Origin: Dechloromonas denitrificans
GTDB lineage: Bacteria > Pseudomonadota > Gammaproteobacteria > Burkholderiales > Rhodocyclaceae
Reading direction: 5' to 3'
NCBI RefSeq assembly: GCF_020510685.1
Contig: NZ_CP075185.1
Span: 310,001 to 374,000, forward strand
Length of the DNA stretch: 64,000 nt
Part shown: positions 1 to 8,645 of the stretch, one piece after another
Layout: the number at the start of each line of letters is the position of its first letter
Numbering within the stretch: the stretch's first letter is position 1
Notes under the pieces: generated by a model
Told to the model about the DNA's origin: nothing
The model's input: only the letters and a program-made list of their open reading frames with translations
Database searches by the model: none
Translations under genes and position numbers: made by a program

Positions 1-524
1 AGCGCGAGGTCGGGCGCGAGCGTTTCATGGACAACACGGCGGCGCTGCGCCGCATCAAGCCGACCATCGAGGCCTGCCAGAGAGGCGAAACGGCGATGGC
101 GGGCAAGCAGTACGGCAAGGCCGAGGAGCAGTTCCGGGCGGCGCTGAAAAGTACGCCGCGCGATTACGCCGCCAACCTGCTGATGGCGAAATGCCTGTCG
201 GTGCAGGACAAGGATGCTCAGGCGCTGGAATATGCCCGGACGGCAACGGCGATCTATCCGCAGGAAGCGCAGGCCCACAAGCTGGCCGGCGTGCTGGCCC
301 TCGGTCAGCGTGATCCGGCTGGGGCCTACGAGCAACTCGATCGCTATGACCGTCTGCTTCCCGGCGAGGCGGGGGTTACCTTCCTCAAAGGCATCGCCCA
401 GGAAGGCATGGGCAACAAGCAGGAAGCGGCCCGTTTGTTTTCGACCTATCTCGGCCAGAACAAACAGGGCAAGGCGGCCGAGTATTCGCAAAGCCGCCTG
501 AGGAGCTGGGGCTACCTGAAGTAG
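1..524 (+). CDS. TPR-repeat protein, C-terminal part (5' end outside window)
   Basis: The reading frame is open to the left edge (residues REVGRERF precede the first Met at 27), so the true start lies outside the window and only about 173 C-terminal residues are visible. They form tandem helical repeats of the tetratricopeptide type (GKAEEQFRAALKSTPRDYAA, then repeats ending near LLPGEAGV and LFSTYLGQ), which usually scaffold protein contacts. No catalytic motif is present in this part. Some M48 metalloproteases and PEP-CTERM-system TPR proteins end in similar repeats, so either could be the full-length identity; this is a guess. The gene ends 29 bp before the convergent PEP-CTERM gene. Confidence 0.7.
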   Translation, partial: REVGRERFMDNTAALRRIKPTIEACQRGETAMAGKQYGKAEEQFRAALKSTPRDYAANLLMAKCLSVQDKDAQALEYARTATAIYPQEAQAHKLAGVLALGQRDPAGAYEQLDRYDRLLPGEAGVTFLKGIAQEGMGNKQEAARLFSTYLGQNKQGKAAEYSQSRLRSWGYLK

Positions 525-552
525 CCCCGGTCTGTGCTCCTGGCTGGCGCGA

Positions 553-1359
553 TTATTCGGCGCGCCGCCGACGCCGCCGGGCGGCCAGCGGAATCAAGCC
601 AAGGCCGGCCAGCAACAAACCGCTGGTCGCCGGTTCCGGCACGCTGGCCAGCGACATCTGGCCGCCATCCTGCACGGTGAAGGCGAATGATGAAGCGACG
701 TAGGGGCTGCCGTTGCAGCCGGCGCCGCCATAGCCGGCCAGGCCGCAGACGATTTCGGAAAGCAGCAGGGCGTCCGGCGTTGTCGTCTGGTTGAAGACGC
801 CGAGTTGCATCAGCACATTGTCGGCATTGGCCAGATCATTGCCGGCCGCGTCGAACAAATAGCCGGAGCGCAGCGTACCGGCGTCGAGTCGGGCGCTCAG
901 ATTGACCATTCCGTTGCTCGCTATGCCACCGGCGAAAATGCTGAAGCTAGCCAGCGGCGTACCATTGTCGGCGCCGTAGGTGCCGGTCGCGCTGGCGAAA
1001 TCGAAGTTCGGATCGGCATACAGGTTGATGCTGCCCGTATTGAAATGGAGGGCAAAGGGATTGGCGAATAGACCGTTGCCGGCCACCGAGTAGACCACGG
1101 TGATTTCCTGGGCGCCTGGTAGCGCAAGGCGGTAGGCGCCATGCTCGATAAAGGTGAAGTCCGTCTCACTGGTCGGTTGTCTCTGGACAAAACCGACGCC
1201 GCCAACCGTGACCTCGGACACCGCTGTGGCGCCGCTGACGCCAAGGCCCGAAGGGTTGATCTGCCAGGCCGGGGCCGCCTGGGCGATCGGCGCGGTGAGT
1301 GCCAGAGCCAGGATGCACAGCGCCTGTTTGATGCGGTTTGCCGTTCTGCCTTGCGTCAT
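553..1359 (-). CDS. PEP-CTERM sorting-domain exported protein
   Basis: A 268-residue secreted protein. An N-terminal signal peptide (KQALCILALALTAPIAQA) is followed by a beta-rich, Gly/Asn/Thr-rich region, and the C-terminus is a textbook PEP-CTERM tail: VPEPATSG, a hydrophobic LLLAGLGLIPLAA stretch and an Arg run (RRRRRR). Such tails are recognised by exosortase in bacteria that make extracellular polysaccharide, and the protein is then released to the envelope or matrix. I start it at the ATG at 1359, because AGGGGGA lies just upstream; a longer frame to 1407 has no such site. No exosortase gene is in the window. The mature domain family is not recognised. Confidence 0.85.
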   Translation of the reverse strand: MTQGRTANRIKQALCILALALTAPIAQAAPAWQINPSGLGVSGATAVSEVTVGGVGFVQRQPTSETDFTFIEHGAYRLALPGAQEITVVYSVAGNGLFANPFALHFNTGSINLYADPNFDFASATGTYGADNGTPLASFSIFAGGIASNGMVNLSARLDAGTLRSGYLFDAAGNDLANADNVLMQLGVFNQTTTPDALLLSEIVCGLAGYGGAGCNGSPYVASSFAFTVQDGGQMSLASVPEPATSGLLLAGLGLIPLAARRRRRRAE

Positions 1360-1520
1360 GAATTTCCCCCTAAGTAGGTTTGTGGTGACCATTGGGCCGA
1401 ATGCCATCGATTAAACCAAATGGCATAAATCGGGTGCCGGAAAACTATAGGGCATCCGGCATTGGCGACAAAGCCTTTTCGGGGGAAATCGGGCTTGCGG
1501 TCGGCCGGTGGCCGCTCCGC

Positions 1521-2195
1521 TCAGTCGCCGAAGCTGCGCAGGCCGTCGAGGTCGAGGACGTTGATGCCGCCGTACTCGCTGCGCACCAGGCCGGCATCTT
1601 CGAGCACTTTCAGCGCCTGATTGGCGCGCTGCCGCGAAACCCCGGCCAGGTAGCCGAGCTCTTCCTGCGAAATTTGCAACAGGCGGTTGGTGCCCGGGTA
1701 GAGCACCGGGTTGAACAGCGCGGCCAGGCCGCGGGCGATGCGGGCATCGGTGTCGAGCATGCGCTCGTTTTCGATCATGCCGATGAACTGGCCGAGGCGT
1801 TCGTTCAACTGGGCGACCAGGTAACGGTTGAACGGAATGCTGTGGTCGAGCAGCCAGTTGAAGGTGGCGCGATTCATGAAGGCGACGCGGGTTTCGCGGA
1901 TCGCCATGACGTCGTAGCGGCGAACCTCCGTCTTGAGCAGGGAGCCTTCGCCGAACCAGCCGCCGGAGCTGATGCCAGTCAGCGAGGTGGTCTTGCCGGT
2001 GGTCCAGTGGCTGGCCATCTTGCCCAGGCCGTTGATGATGCCCATCCAGTAGTCGACCGGTTCGCCCTTCATGCAGATGAAGGCGCCGGCCGCGAAGGTG
2101 CGCTCGCTGGTGCCGGCCAGTGCTTTGAGCATTTCTTCTTCGGTGAGGGATCGCCCCCACAGGGAGGTGCGCAATAGTTCTTCGGCGTTCTTCAA
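1521..2195 (-). CDS. Crp/Fnr-family transcriptional regulator
   Basis: A 224-residue cyclic-nucleotide-binding-fold regulator: the N-terminal beta-roll (about residues 20-120, with GGWFGEGSLL) is followed by a dimerisation helix and a C-terminal winged helix with the recognition-type sequence QEELGYLAGVSRQRANQAL. No Fnr-type cysteine cluster is visible at the N-terminus, so it is not an iron-sulfur oxygen sensor. I start it at a TTG at 2195 preceded by AGGAAAT; the longer frame to 2264 lacks a ribosome site. It is divergent from the acyl-CoA synthetase/Liv operon and is the obvious candidate regulator of it (inference). A palindrome sits just upstream of its start. Confidence 0.85.
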   Translation of the reverse strand: MKNAEELLRTSLWGRSLTEEEMLKALAGTSERTFAAGAFICMKGEPVDYWMGIINGLGKMASHWTTGKTTSLTGISSGGWFGEGSLLKTEVRRYDVMAIRETRVAFMNRATFNWLLDHSIPFNRYLVAQLNERLGQFIGMIENERMLDTDARIARGLAALFNPVLYPGTNRLLQISQEELGYLAGVSRQRANQALKVLEDAGLVRSEYGGINVLDLDGLRSFGD

Positions 2196-2207
2196 TTTAT
2201 TTCCTGG

Positions 2208-2227
2208 ATTGTCTGCCGGATGACAAT
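2208..2227. promoter_or_regulatory. Candidate Crp/Fnr-type operator (inverted repeat)
   Basis: ATTGTC and GACAAT arms flank an 8-bp centre containing CCGG, giving 16 of 20 symmetric positions. It lies 12 bp upstream of the TTG start of the Crp/Fnr gene, in the divergent 180-bp region before the acyl-CoA synthetase operon. A weaker ACAA(N10)TTGT element is at 2261-2278. Autoregulation and operon control are inference; the spacing does not match classical Fnr (TTGAT-N4-ATCAA) or Crp sites. Confidence 0.35.
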
Positions 2228-2376
2228 TATAAGCCCCGGCTGTGCCTACACTGGGCCGCGACAATCTGTGATCGTTGTGGTGCGCTGCAAGGTTTGTGTA
2301 AGGCTATCGTGCCCACAATGATTCAAACGAACGTTAGACCGCGTACCTAAAAACGCGGCAAAGAGGAGACTAAAGA

Positions 2377-4344
2377 ATGCCCAGGCAGGCGAATTTTGCT
2401 TCGCTGGATGGTTTGCATACCTTCCCGCGATTACTGTTTCATCATGCCCAGACGCGGCCCGATGCACCGGCCATGCGCGAGAAATATCTCGGCATCTGGC
2501 AAACGTGGACCTGGTCCGATGTCGCCGAGCGCGTCCGGGCGCTGGCTTGCGGCCTGGCCTCGCTCGGTTTCAAGCGCGGCGACAATCTGGCGATCATCGG
2601 CGACAACCGGCCGCATCTCTACATGATGATGACCGCCGCCCAGTGCCTGGGCGGTGTGCCGGTACCGCTCTACCAGGATGCGGTGGCCAGCGAAATGCTC
2701 TTCGTGCTGCAGGATGCCGGCATCCGCTTCGTCGTCGTCGAGGATCAGGAACAGGTCGACAAGATGCTGGAAATCCAGGATCAGGTGCCGACGCTGGAAC
2801 ATATCGTCTATGACGACCCGCGCGGCATGCGCCATTACAGCCAGCCCTTCCTGCACGACATCCACGAACTGATGGAGATGGGCCGGATTCATGACCGCAA
2901 TCACAGCGATTTCTTGAACACTGAAGTCGAGCAGGGACATTTCGACGACGTTTCGGTGATGCTCTACACCTCGGGCACGACCGGCAAGCCGAAAGGGGTC
3001 TGCCAGACGCACGCCGCCTTCATTGCCGCCGCCCAGGGCGGGGTGCAGGTCGACAAGCTGGGGGCGGATGGCGACATCCTCTCCTACCTGCCCATGGCCT
3101 GGGTCGGCGATCACCTGTTCTCCTACGCCCAGGCGCTGGTCGCCGGCTTCACCATCAACTGTCCGGAATCCGGCGAGACGGTGATGACCGACCTGCGCGA
3201 AATCGGCCCGACCTGCTATTTCGCCCCGCCGCGCGTCTTCGAAAGCCTGCTGACCTCGGTGATGATCCGCATGGAAGACGCCGGCCCGCTGAAACAGAAG
3301 ATGTTCCATTACTTCATGGCGGTCGCCAAGCGCTGCGGCGCCGATATTCTCGATGGCAAGTCGGTCGGCTTCGGCGATCGTCTGCAGTACTGGCTGGGCA
3401 ACCTGCTGGTCTATGGTCCGCTGCGCAACGTCCTCGGCATGAGCCGCATCCGCGTGGCCTACACGGCCGGGGCGGCGATCGGGCCGGAACTGTTCCGCTT
3501 CTATCGCTCGATGGGCGTCAATCTGAAACAGTTCTACGGCCAGACCGAAACCTGCGCCTATGTCTGCATCCAGCCGGACGGCGCGATCAAGTTCGACTCG
3601 GTCGGCCAGGCGGCTCCCGGCGTCGAAATCAAGATCGCCGATAGCGGCGAGGTGCTGGTCAAGGGGCCGATGCTGCTCAAGGAATACTACAAGCGCCCCG
3701 ATGCCACCGCCGAGGCGATCAACGTCGATGGCTATTTCATGACCGGCGATGCCGGCTTCCTCGACGAGGACGGCCACCTGAAGATCATCGACCGGGCCAA
3801 GGACGTCGGCAAGCTGTCGAACGGCGCGATGTTCGCCCCGAACTACATCGAGAACAAGCTGAAGTTCTTCCAGCACATCAAGGAAGCTGTCTGCTTCGGC
3901 GACCAGCGCGACATGGTCTGCGCCTTCATCAATATCGACGTCGGCGCGGTCGGCAACTGGGCCGAGCGGCGCGGCATCTCCTACGCCGGTTATGCCGACC
4001 TGGCCGGCAAGCCGGAGGTGCTGGAACTGATCCGCGAGTGCATCGAGCAGATCAATGCCGAACTGGTCCATGACACGATGGTCGCCGATTCGCAGATCCA
4101 TCGTTTCCTGGTGCTGCACAAGGAACTCGATCCCGACGACGACGAACTGACGCGGACGCGCAAGGTGCGCCGCGGCTTCGTTGCCGAGAAATACAAGGTG
4201 CTGATCGACGCGCTCTACGCGGGCAAGACCAATCAGTTCATCGAAACCGAGGTCAAGTTCGAGGATGGCCGGCGCGGCAAGGTGTCGGCCGACCTGAAGA
4301 TCATCGAAGCGAAAACCTTTCCGATCGTGAAAAAGGCTGCCTGA
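2377..4344 (+). CDS. Long-chain acyl-CoA synthetase-type AMP-dependent ligase
   Basis: A 655-residue ANL-superfamily enzyme that adenylates a carboxylic acid with ATP and transfers it to CoA. The P-loop-like A3 motif YTSGTTGKPKGV is at about residues 196-208, the A5 region is YGQTE, and the A7/A8 motifs include TGDAGFLDEDGHLKIIDRAKD. Length and the C-terminal extension match the long-chain (FadD15-like) group rather than benzoate- or acetate-CoA ligases, but the substrate cannot be read from sequence. The ATG at 2377 follows GAGGAG. It is the first gene of the operon, 2 bp before the LivG-type ATPase, which suggests the imported compound is an acid activated on entry (inference). Confidence 0.88.
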   Translation: MPRQANFASLDGLHTFPRLLFHHAQTRPDAPAMREKYLGIWQTWTWSDVAERVRALACGLASLGFKRGDNLAIIGDNRPHLYMMMTAAQCLGGVPVPLYQDAVASEMLFVLQDAGIRFVVVEDQEQVDKMLEIQDQVPTLEHIVYDDPRGMRHYSQPFLHDIHELMEMGRIHDRNHSDFLNTEVEQGHFDDVSVMLYTSGTTGKPKGVCQTHAAFIAAAQGGVQVDKLGADGDILSYLPMAWVGDHLFSYAQALVAGFTINCPESGETVMTDLREIGPTCYFAPPRVFESLLTSVMIRMEDAGPLKQKMFHYFMAVAKRCGADILDGKSVGFGDRLQYWLGNLLVYGPLRNVLGMSRIRVAYTAGAAIGPELFRFYRSMGVNLKQFYGQTETCAYVCIQPDGAIKFDSVGQAAPGVEIKIADSGEVLVKGPMLLKEYYKRPDATAEAINVDGYFMTGDAGFLDEDGHLKIIDRAKDVGKLSNGAMFAPNYIENKLKFFQHIKEAVCFGDQRDMVCAFINIDVGAVGNWAERRGISYAGYADLAGKPEVLELIRECIEQINAELVHDTMVADSQIHRFLVLHKELDPDDDELTRTRKVRRGFVAEKYKVLIDALYAGKTNQFIETEVKFEDGRRGKVSADLKIIEAKTFPIVKKAA

Positions 4345-4346
4345 AC

Positions 4347-5129
4347 ATGAGCAAAAAAATAGGCGACGTCATTCTCGACCTGCAGAACATTTCCCTGCGT
4401 TTCGGCGGCGTCAAGGCGCTGACCGACATCTCCTTCGACGTCCGCGAACACGAAATCCGCGCCATCATCGGCCCGAACGGGGCCGGCAAGAGCTCGATGC
4501 TGAACGTCATCAACGGCGTTTATCACCCGCAGGACGGCAAGATTTTCTGGCACGGCCAGGAGCGCAAGAAGATGGAGCCGCACATGGCGGCCCGCCAGAA
4601 CATCGCTCGCACCTTCCAGAACATTGCCTTGTTCAAGGGCATGACCGTGCTCGACAACATCATGACCGGGCGCATCACCAAGATGAAGTCCAACTTCATC
4701 GAGCATGCCCTGTGGTTCGGTCGGGCCCGCCAGGAAGAGCTGGCGCATCGCCAGAAGGTCGAGGAAGTGATCGATTTCCTGGAAATCCAGCACATCCGCA
4801 AGACGCCGGTCGGCCGCCTGCCCTATGGCCTGCAAAAGCGCGTCGAGCTGGCCCGGGCGCTGGCCGCAGAGCCGTCGATGCTGCTGCTCGACGAGCCGAT
4901 GGCCGGTATGAACGTCGAAGAGAAACAGGACATGTGCCGCTTCATCCTCGACGTCAATGACCAGTTCGGCACGACCATCGTGCTGATCGAACACGACATG
5001 GGCGTCGTCATGGATATTTCCGACCGCGTCGTCGTGCTCGACTACGGCAAGAAGATCGGCGACGGCGTGCCCGACGAAGTGAAAAACAATGAGGATGTGA
5101 TCAAGGCCTATCTTGGCGCTGGTCACTAA
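4347..5129 (+). CDS. Branched-chain-type ABC transporter ATP-binding protein (LivG-like)
   Basis: A 260-residue nucleotide-binding subunit. The Walker A GPNGAGKS is at residues 42-49, the signature helix reads LPYGLQKRVELARAL (a variant of LSGGQ found in LivG-type ATPases), and the Walker B is MLLLDEP followed by AGMN. The LivG C-terminal extension is recognisable (EDVIKAYLGAGH). It should power an importer with the two permeases and the LivF-like ATPase of this operon. Its start codon lies 2 bp after the synthetase stop, so translation is probably coupled. Confidence 0.92.
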   Translation: MSKKIGDVILDLQNISLRFGGVKALTDISFDVREHEIRAIIGPNGAGKSSMLNVINGVYHPQDGKIFWHGQERKKMEPHMAARQNIARTFQNIALFKGMTVLDNIMTGRITKMKSNFIEHALWFGRARQEELAHRQKVEEVIDFLEIQHIRKTPVGRLPYGLQKRVELARALAAEPSMLLLDEPMAGMNVEEKQDMCRFILDVNDQFGTTIVLIEHDMGVVMDISDRVVVLDYGKKIGDGVPDEVKNNEDVIKAYLGAGH

Positions 5130-5141
5130 GGAGACGGGGAG

Positions 5142-6056
5142 ATGAATTTTTTCTTTGAAGTCCTGATCGGCGGACTGCTCTCGGGGGTCATGTATGCCCT
5201 CGTGGCGCTCGGCTTCGTGATGATCTACAAGGCCTCGGGGGTGTTCAACTTCGCCCAGGGCGCGATGGTCTATATGGCGGCGCTGTCGGTGGTCGGCTGC
5301 ATCGAGAAGGGGGCGCCGCTGTGGCTGGCGATCATCCTCGCGTTCGGCATCATGACGCTGTTCGGCATCGCCACCGAGAAGTTCGTGCTGCGCAAGTTGG
5401 TCAACCAGCCGCCGATTTCGCTGTTCATGGCGACCATCGGTCTGGCCTTCTTCATCGAAGGCCTGGCCCCGATGATCTTCGGCAGCGACCCGCGGGCCCT
5501 GGAGCTGGGCATTGTCGACGAGCCGATTCCCTGGATTCTCGACAACTGGAACATGGTCATTTCCAAGTTCGATCTGGTGGCGGCCGGCGTAGCCGCCGTG
5601 CTGGTCGCGACGCTCGCCCTGTTCTTCCAATACACCCGCATCGGCCGGGCCCTGCGCGCCGTTGCCGACGACCATCAGGCGGCCCTGTCGATCGGCATTC
5701 CGCTGCAGCACATCTGGGCCATCGTCTGGGGCGTCGCCGGTTTCGTCGCGCTGGTCGCCGGCATGATGTGGGGCGCCCGCAATGGCGTGCAGTTTGCGCT
5801 CACTTTCACCGCGCTCAAGGCGCTGCCGGTACTCATTCTCGGCGGCTTCACCTCGGTGCCGGGGGCGATTGTCGGCGGCCTGATCATCGGCGCCTCCGAA
5901 AAGCTGGCGGAAATCTACATCCCGCCGGTCATGCAGGATCTGTTCGGCGGCAATTTCGGCGGCATCGAGGGCTGGTTCCCGTATGTGCTGGCGCTGCTCT
6001 TCCTTCTCGTGCGGCCGGAAGGCTTGTTTGGCGAGAAGCACATCGACCGCGTGTAG
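5142..6056 (+). CDS. Branched-chain-type ABC transporter permease (LivH-like)
   Basis: A 304-residue integral membrane protein with about eight hydrophobic segments. It carries the LivH-family N-terminus (GGLLSGVMYALVALGFVMIYK, then FNFAQGAM) and ends in the typical VRPEGLFGEK. It should form the membrane channel as a heterodimer with the LivM-like permease encoded next. The start at 5142 follows GGAGACGGGGAG. The family imports amino acids, but in betaproteobacteria many paralogues carry aromatic or other organic acids, which the ligase genes here favour (inference). Confidence 0.92.
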   Translation: MNFFFEVLIGGLLSGVMYALVALGFVMIYKASGVFNFAQGAMVYMAALSVVGCIEKGAPLWLAIILAFGIMTLFGIATEKFVLRKLVNQPPISLFMATIGLAFFIEGLAPMIFGSDPRALELGIVDEPIPWILDNWNMVISKFDLVAAGVAAVLVATLALFFQYTRIGRALRAVADDHQAALSIGIPLQHIWAIVWGVAGFVALVAGMMWGARNGVQFALTFTALKALPVLILGGFTSVPGAIVGGLIIGASEKLAEIYIPPVMQDLFGGNFGGIEGWFPYVLALLFLLVRPEGLFGEKHIDRV

Positions 6057-6074
6057 CGCCGCTGCTTCTGCTCC

Positions 6075-6102
6075 GCGACCAAAGACTAGCGACTAAGGAC
6101 TA
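6075..6102 (+). repeat. Heptanucleotide tandem repeat, NNGACTA (4 copies)
   Basis: Four consecutive 7-bp units, GCGACCA, AAGACTA, GCGACTA and AGGACTA, fill the gap between the livH- and livM-like genes and end 7 bp before the livM start. The same unit recurs at 8574-8634 in the same operon. No ribosome-binding sequence other than the repeat itself precedes the ATG at 6110. Confidence 0.75.
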
Positions 6103-6109
6103 ATAAAAC

Positions 6110-7186
6110 ATGCTTTACCGTGAAGCCGGTCAATTCAAGACCACCTACGCCGCCGACCAGCAACTGTTCCCGATCCGCCAGGACCGCATCGGGGTCATCG
6201 TGCTGCTCGCCGTCGCTTTCCTCGGGGTGCCGTTGCTGGCCAGCGAATACTGGTTCTCGGCGATCCTGATTCCCTTCCTGATCTTCGCCCTGGCGGCGCT
6301 CGGCCTGAATGTGCTGACCGGCTATGCCGGCCAGTTGTCGCTCGGTTCGGCCGCCTTCATGGCGGTCGGCGCTTACGCCGCCTACAACTTCCAGTTGCGG
6401 GTCGAGGGCATTCCGCTGCTGGTTTCCTTTGTCCTGGCCGGCCTCACCGCCGCCGGGGTGGGTATCCTGTTCGGCCTGCCCTCGCTGCGCATCAAGGGTT
6501 TCTATCTGGCGGTGGCGACTCTGGCGGCACAGTTCTTCATCGTCTGGTGCCTGACCAAGTTTCCCTGGCTGTCGAACAACTCGTCGTCCGGCGTGATTTC
6601 GACCCAGAAGCTGATCATCTTCGGCCATGAGCTGACCACGCCGGTCGAGAAATACCTGCTGGTGCTGTCCATCGTCGTCGTCATGGCGCTGGCCGCCAAG
6701 AACATGGTCCGCTCGTCGACCGGCCGGGCCTGGATGGCGGTACGCGACATGGACGTCGCCGCCTCGGTGATCGGCATCCGGCTGATGCCGACCAAGCTAC
6801 TCGCCTTTGCCGTCAGTTCCTTCTACTGCGGCGTGGCCGGGGCGCTCTACGCCTTCTGCTACCTCGGCTCGGTCGAGCCGGACGGCTTCTCGCTCGAGAT
6901 GTCGTTCAAGATCCTGTTCATGATCATCATCGGCGGTGTCGGTTCGATCATGGGCAGCTTCCTCGGCGCCGCCTTCATCCTGCTGCTGCCGATCTTCCTC
7001 GATGTGGCTCTGCCCTTCGTCGCCGATCTGTTCGGCCTGCCTTTTGCCAGCGCCACCGTGTCGCACATCCAGATCCTGGTGTTCGGTGCGCTGATCATGT
7101 TCTTCCTGATCGTTGAGCCGCACGGGCTGGCCCGTCTGTGGCAAATCGCCAAGGAGAAACTGCGTCTGTGGCCGTTCCCGCACTAG
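6110..7186 (+). CDS. Branched-chain-type ABC transporter permease (LivM-like)
   Basis: A 358-residue membrane protein with about nine to ten hydrophobic segments and the LivM hallmark LGLNVLTGYAGQLSLGSAAFMAVGAYAAY (split here: LGLNVLTGYAGQLSLG at about residues 64-79). The coupling region, with ARNxxxRSSTGRAW-like spacing, contacts the ATPases. An unusual N-terminus (about 25 polar residues, with TYAADQQLFPIRQDR) precedes the first membrane segment. It is separated from the livH-like gene by a 53-bp spacer holding the heptanucleotide repeat, yet is clearly part of the same operon. Confidence 0.9.
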   Translation: MLYREAGQFKTTYAADQQLFPIRQDRIGVIVLLAVAFLGVPLLASEYWFSAILIPFLIFALAALGLNVLTGYAGQLSLGSAAFMAVGAYAAYNFQLRVEGIPLLVSFVLAGLTAAGVGILFGLPSLRIKGFYLAVATLAAQFFIVWCLTKFPWLSNNSSSGVISTQKLIIFGHELTTPVEKYLLVLSIVVVMALAAKNMVRSSTGRAWMAVRDMDVAASVIGIRLMPTKLLAFAVSSFYCGVAGALYAFCYLGSVEPDGFSLEMSFKILFMIIIGGVGSIMGSFLGAAFILLLPIFLDVALPFVADLFGLPFASATVSHIQILVFGALIMFFLIVEPHGLARLWQIAKEKLRLWPFPH

Positions 7187-7250
7187 GAAGGGCTATTGTC
7201 CAAGCGGCGGCGGCCCCGTCGCTTTTCTGTAAATCTGGAGGAGACATTCA

Positions 7251-8573
7251 ATGATCAAAAAATTCAAACCCGCCCTCGCCGCCGCTGCGGTGTCCCTGGC
7301 CCTGCTGTCGCAGATGGCGGTCGCCGCGGAAGAGCAGTTCTTCCCGCTGATCGACTACCGCGTCGGTCCCTACGGTTCGAACGGCCAGGCCTTCTACGGC
7401 GGTTTCATCGACTACCTGAACTACGTCAACATGAAGGAAAAGGGCGTCAATGGCGTCCAGATGACCTGGGAAGAGTGCGAAACCGAATACAACAACGCCA
7501 AGGGCGTCGAGTGTTACGAGCGCCTGAAGAGCAAGGCCGCCAAGTCGGCCGGCCCGATCCACACGATGTCCACCGGCATCTCCTACGCCCTGGTCGACAA
7601 GTCGGCGCAGGACAAGCTGCCGCTGGCGATGATGGGCTACGGCCGGACCGATGCGGTGGACGGCTCGGTCTTCCCCTACGCCTTCCCGCTGGTCACCACC
7701 TACCAGATGCAGGCCTCGGCCATCGTCAAGTTCATCAAGGACAAGAATGCCGGCAATCTGACCGGCAAGAAGATCGTCTACCTGTATCACGACTCGGCCT
7801 ACGGCAAGGAAGCCATCATCGCGATGGAAGCCGAAGCCTCGCTGAACAAGTTCCAGCTGGTGCAGATTCCGGTCGCCCACCCAGGCAACGAGCAGGGCGC
7901 CCAGTGGCTGAAGATTCGTCAGGAGAAGCCGGATTACGTCGTGTTCTGGGGCTGGGGCGTGATGAACCAGACGGCGCTGAAGGCGGCCCAGAAGGTCGGC
8001 TACCCGCGTGACAAGATGATCGGCTCATGGTGGACCGGTTCAGAGGAAGACGTCATTCCGGCCGGCGAAGCCGCCAAGGGTTACATGGCTGCGACCTGGA
8101 ACGTCGCCGGCAAGCAGGTGCCGGTGATTTCCGACATCGAGAAGGTGGTCTACGGCGCCAACAAGGGCAACCTGCAGGACAAGGCCAAGATTGGCACCGT
8201 TCTCTACAACCGTGGCGTTTCCGCCGCCGTGCTGTCGGTCGAGGCGATCCGCAAGGGCCAGGAGAAGTACGGCAAGGGCAAGGCGCTGAACGGCGAGCAG
8301 ATGCGTTGGGCGCTGGAAAACCTGAACATCACCGAGGCCCGCCTGAAGACGCTGGGCGCCACCGACCTGTTGCCGGAAATCAAGACTTCCTGTGACAACC
8401 ACGAAGGTTCCGGCAAGGTGAAAGTCCAGCAATGGGACGGCGCCAAGTGGGTGCCGGTCTCCGGCTGGATCGAAGGCAACAAGGCGCTGATCCACCCGCT
8501 GTTCCAGGCCTCGGCGAAGCAGTACGCCAAGGAAAAGGGCATCACGCCGCGTGATTGCAGCAAAGAAAAGTAA
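7251..8573 (+). CDS. Liv-type ABC transporter periplasmic substrate-binding protein
   Basis: A 440-residue periplasmic-binding fold I protein (Peripla_BP_6 family). A signal peptide (ALAAAAVSLALLSQMAVAA) ends near residue 26 and the mature protein begins with EEQFFPLIDYRVGPYG. It is longer than E. coli LivK/LivJ (about 370 residues) and has an internal pair of Cys residues near WEECETEYNNAKGVECYE, a feature of the organic-acid-associated subgroup. It captures the ligand for the LivHM-type channel. GGAGGAG precedes the ATG at 7251. The ligand is unknown. Confidence 0.9.
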   Translation: MIKKFKPALAAAAVSLALLSQMAVAAEEQFFPLIDYRVGPYGSNGQAFYGGFIDYLNYVNMKEKGVNGVQMTWEECETEYNNAKGVECYERLKSKAAKSAGPIHTMSTGISYALVDKSAQDKLPLAMMGYGRTDAVDGSVFPYAFPLVTTYQMQASAIVKFIKDKNAGNLTGKKIVYLYHDSAYGKEAIIAMEAEASLNKFQLVQIPVAHPGNEQGAQWLKIRQEKPDYVVFWGWGVMNQTALKAAQKVGYPRDKMIGSWWTGSEEDVIPAGEAAKGYMAATWNVAGKQVPVISDIEKVVYGANKGNLQDKAKIGTVLYNRGVSAAVLSVEAIRKGQEKYGKGKALNGEQMRWALENLNITEARLKTLGATDLLPEIKTSCDNHEGSGKVKVQQWDGAKWVPVSGWIEGNKALIHPLFQASAKQYAKEKGITPRDCSKEK

Positions 8574-8634
8574 TTAGTCGGTAGTCGTTAGTCGCTAGCC
8601 GGGGCTCTTGCTCACGACTAGCGACTAGCAACTA
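8574..8634 (+). repeat. Heptanucleotide repeat arranged as an inverted repeat (hairpin)
   Basis: Left arm: TTAGTCG, GTAGTCG, TTAGTCG, then CTAGCC (8574-8600). Right arm: ACGACTA, GCGACTA, GCAACTA (8614-8634). The arms are complementary at about 18 of 22 positions with a loop of roughly 15-20 nt. The right-arm unit is the same as the repeat at 6075-6102. It starts right at the end of the binding-protein gene and ends just before the AAAAGGA ribosome site of the next gene. Confidence 0.8.
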
Positions 8635-8645
8635 AAAGGAATCCC

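Noticed and set aside
8574..8634. CRISPR-like array
   Set aside because: Units are 7 bp without spacers of constant length, only a few copies are present and no cas gene is in the window.
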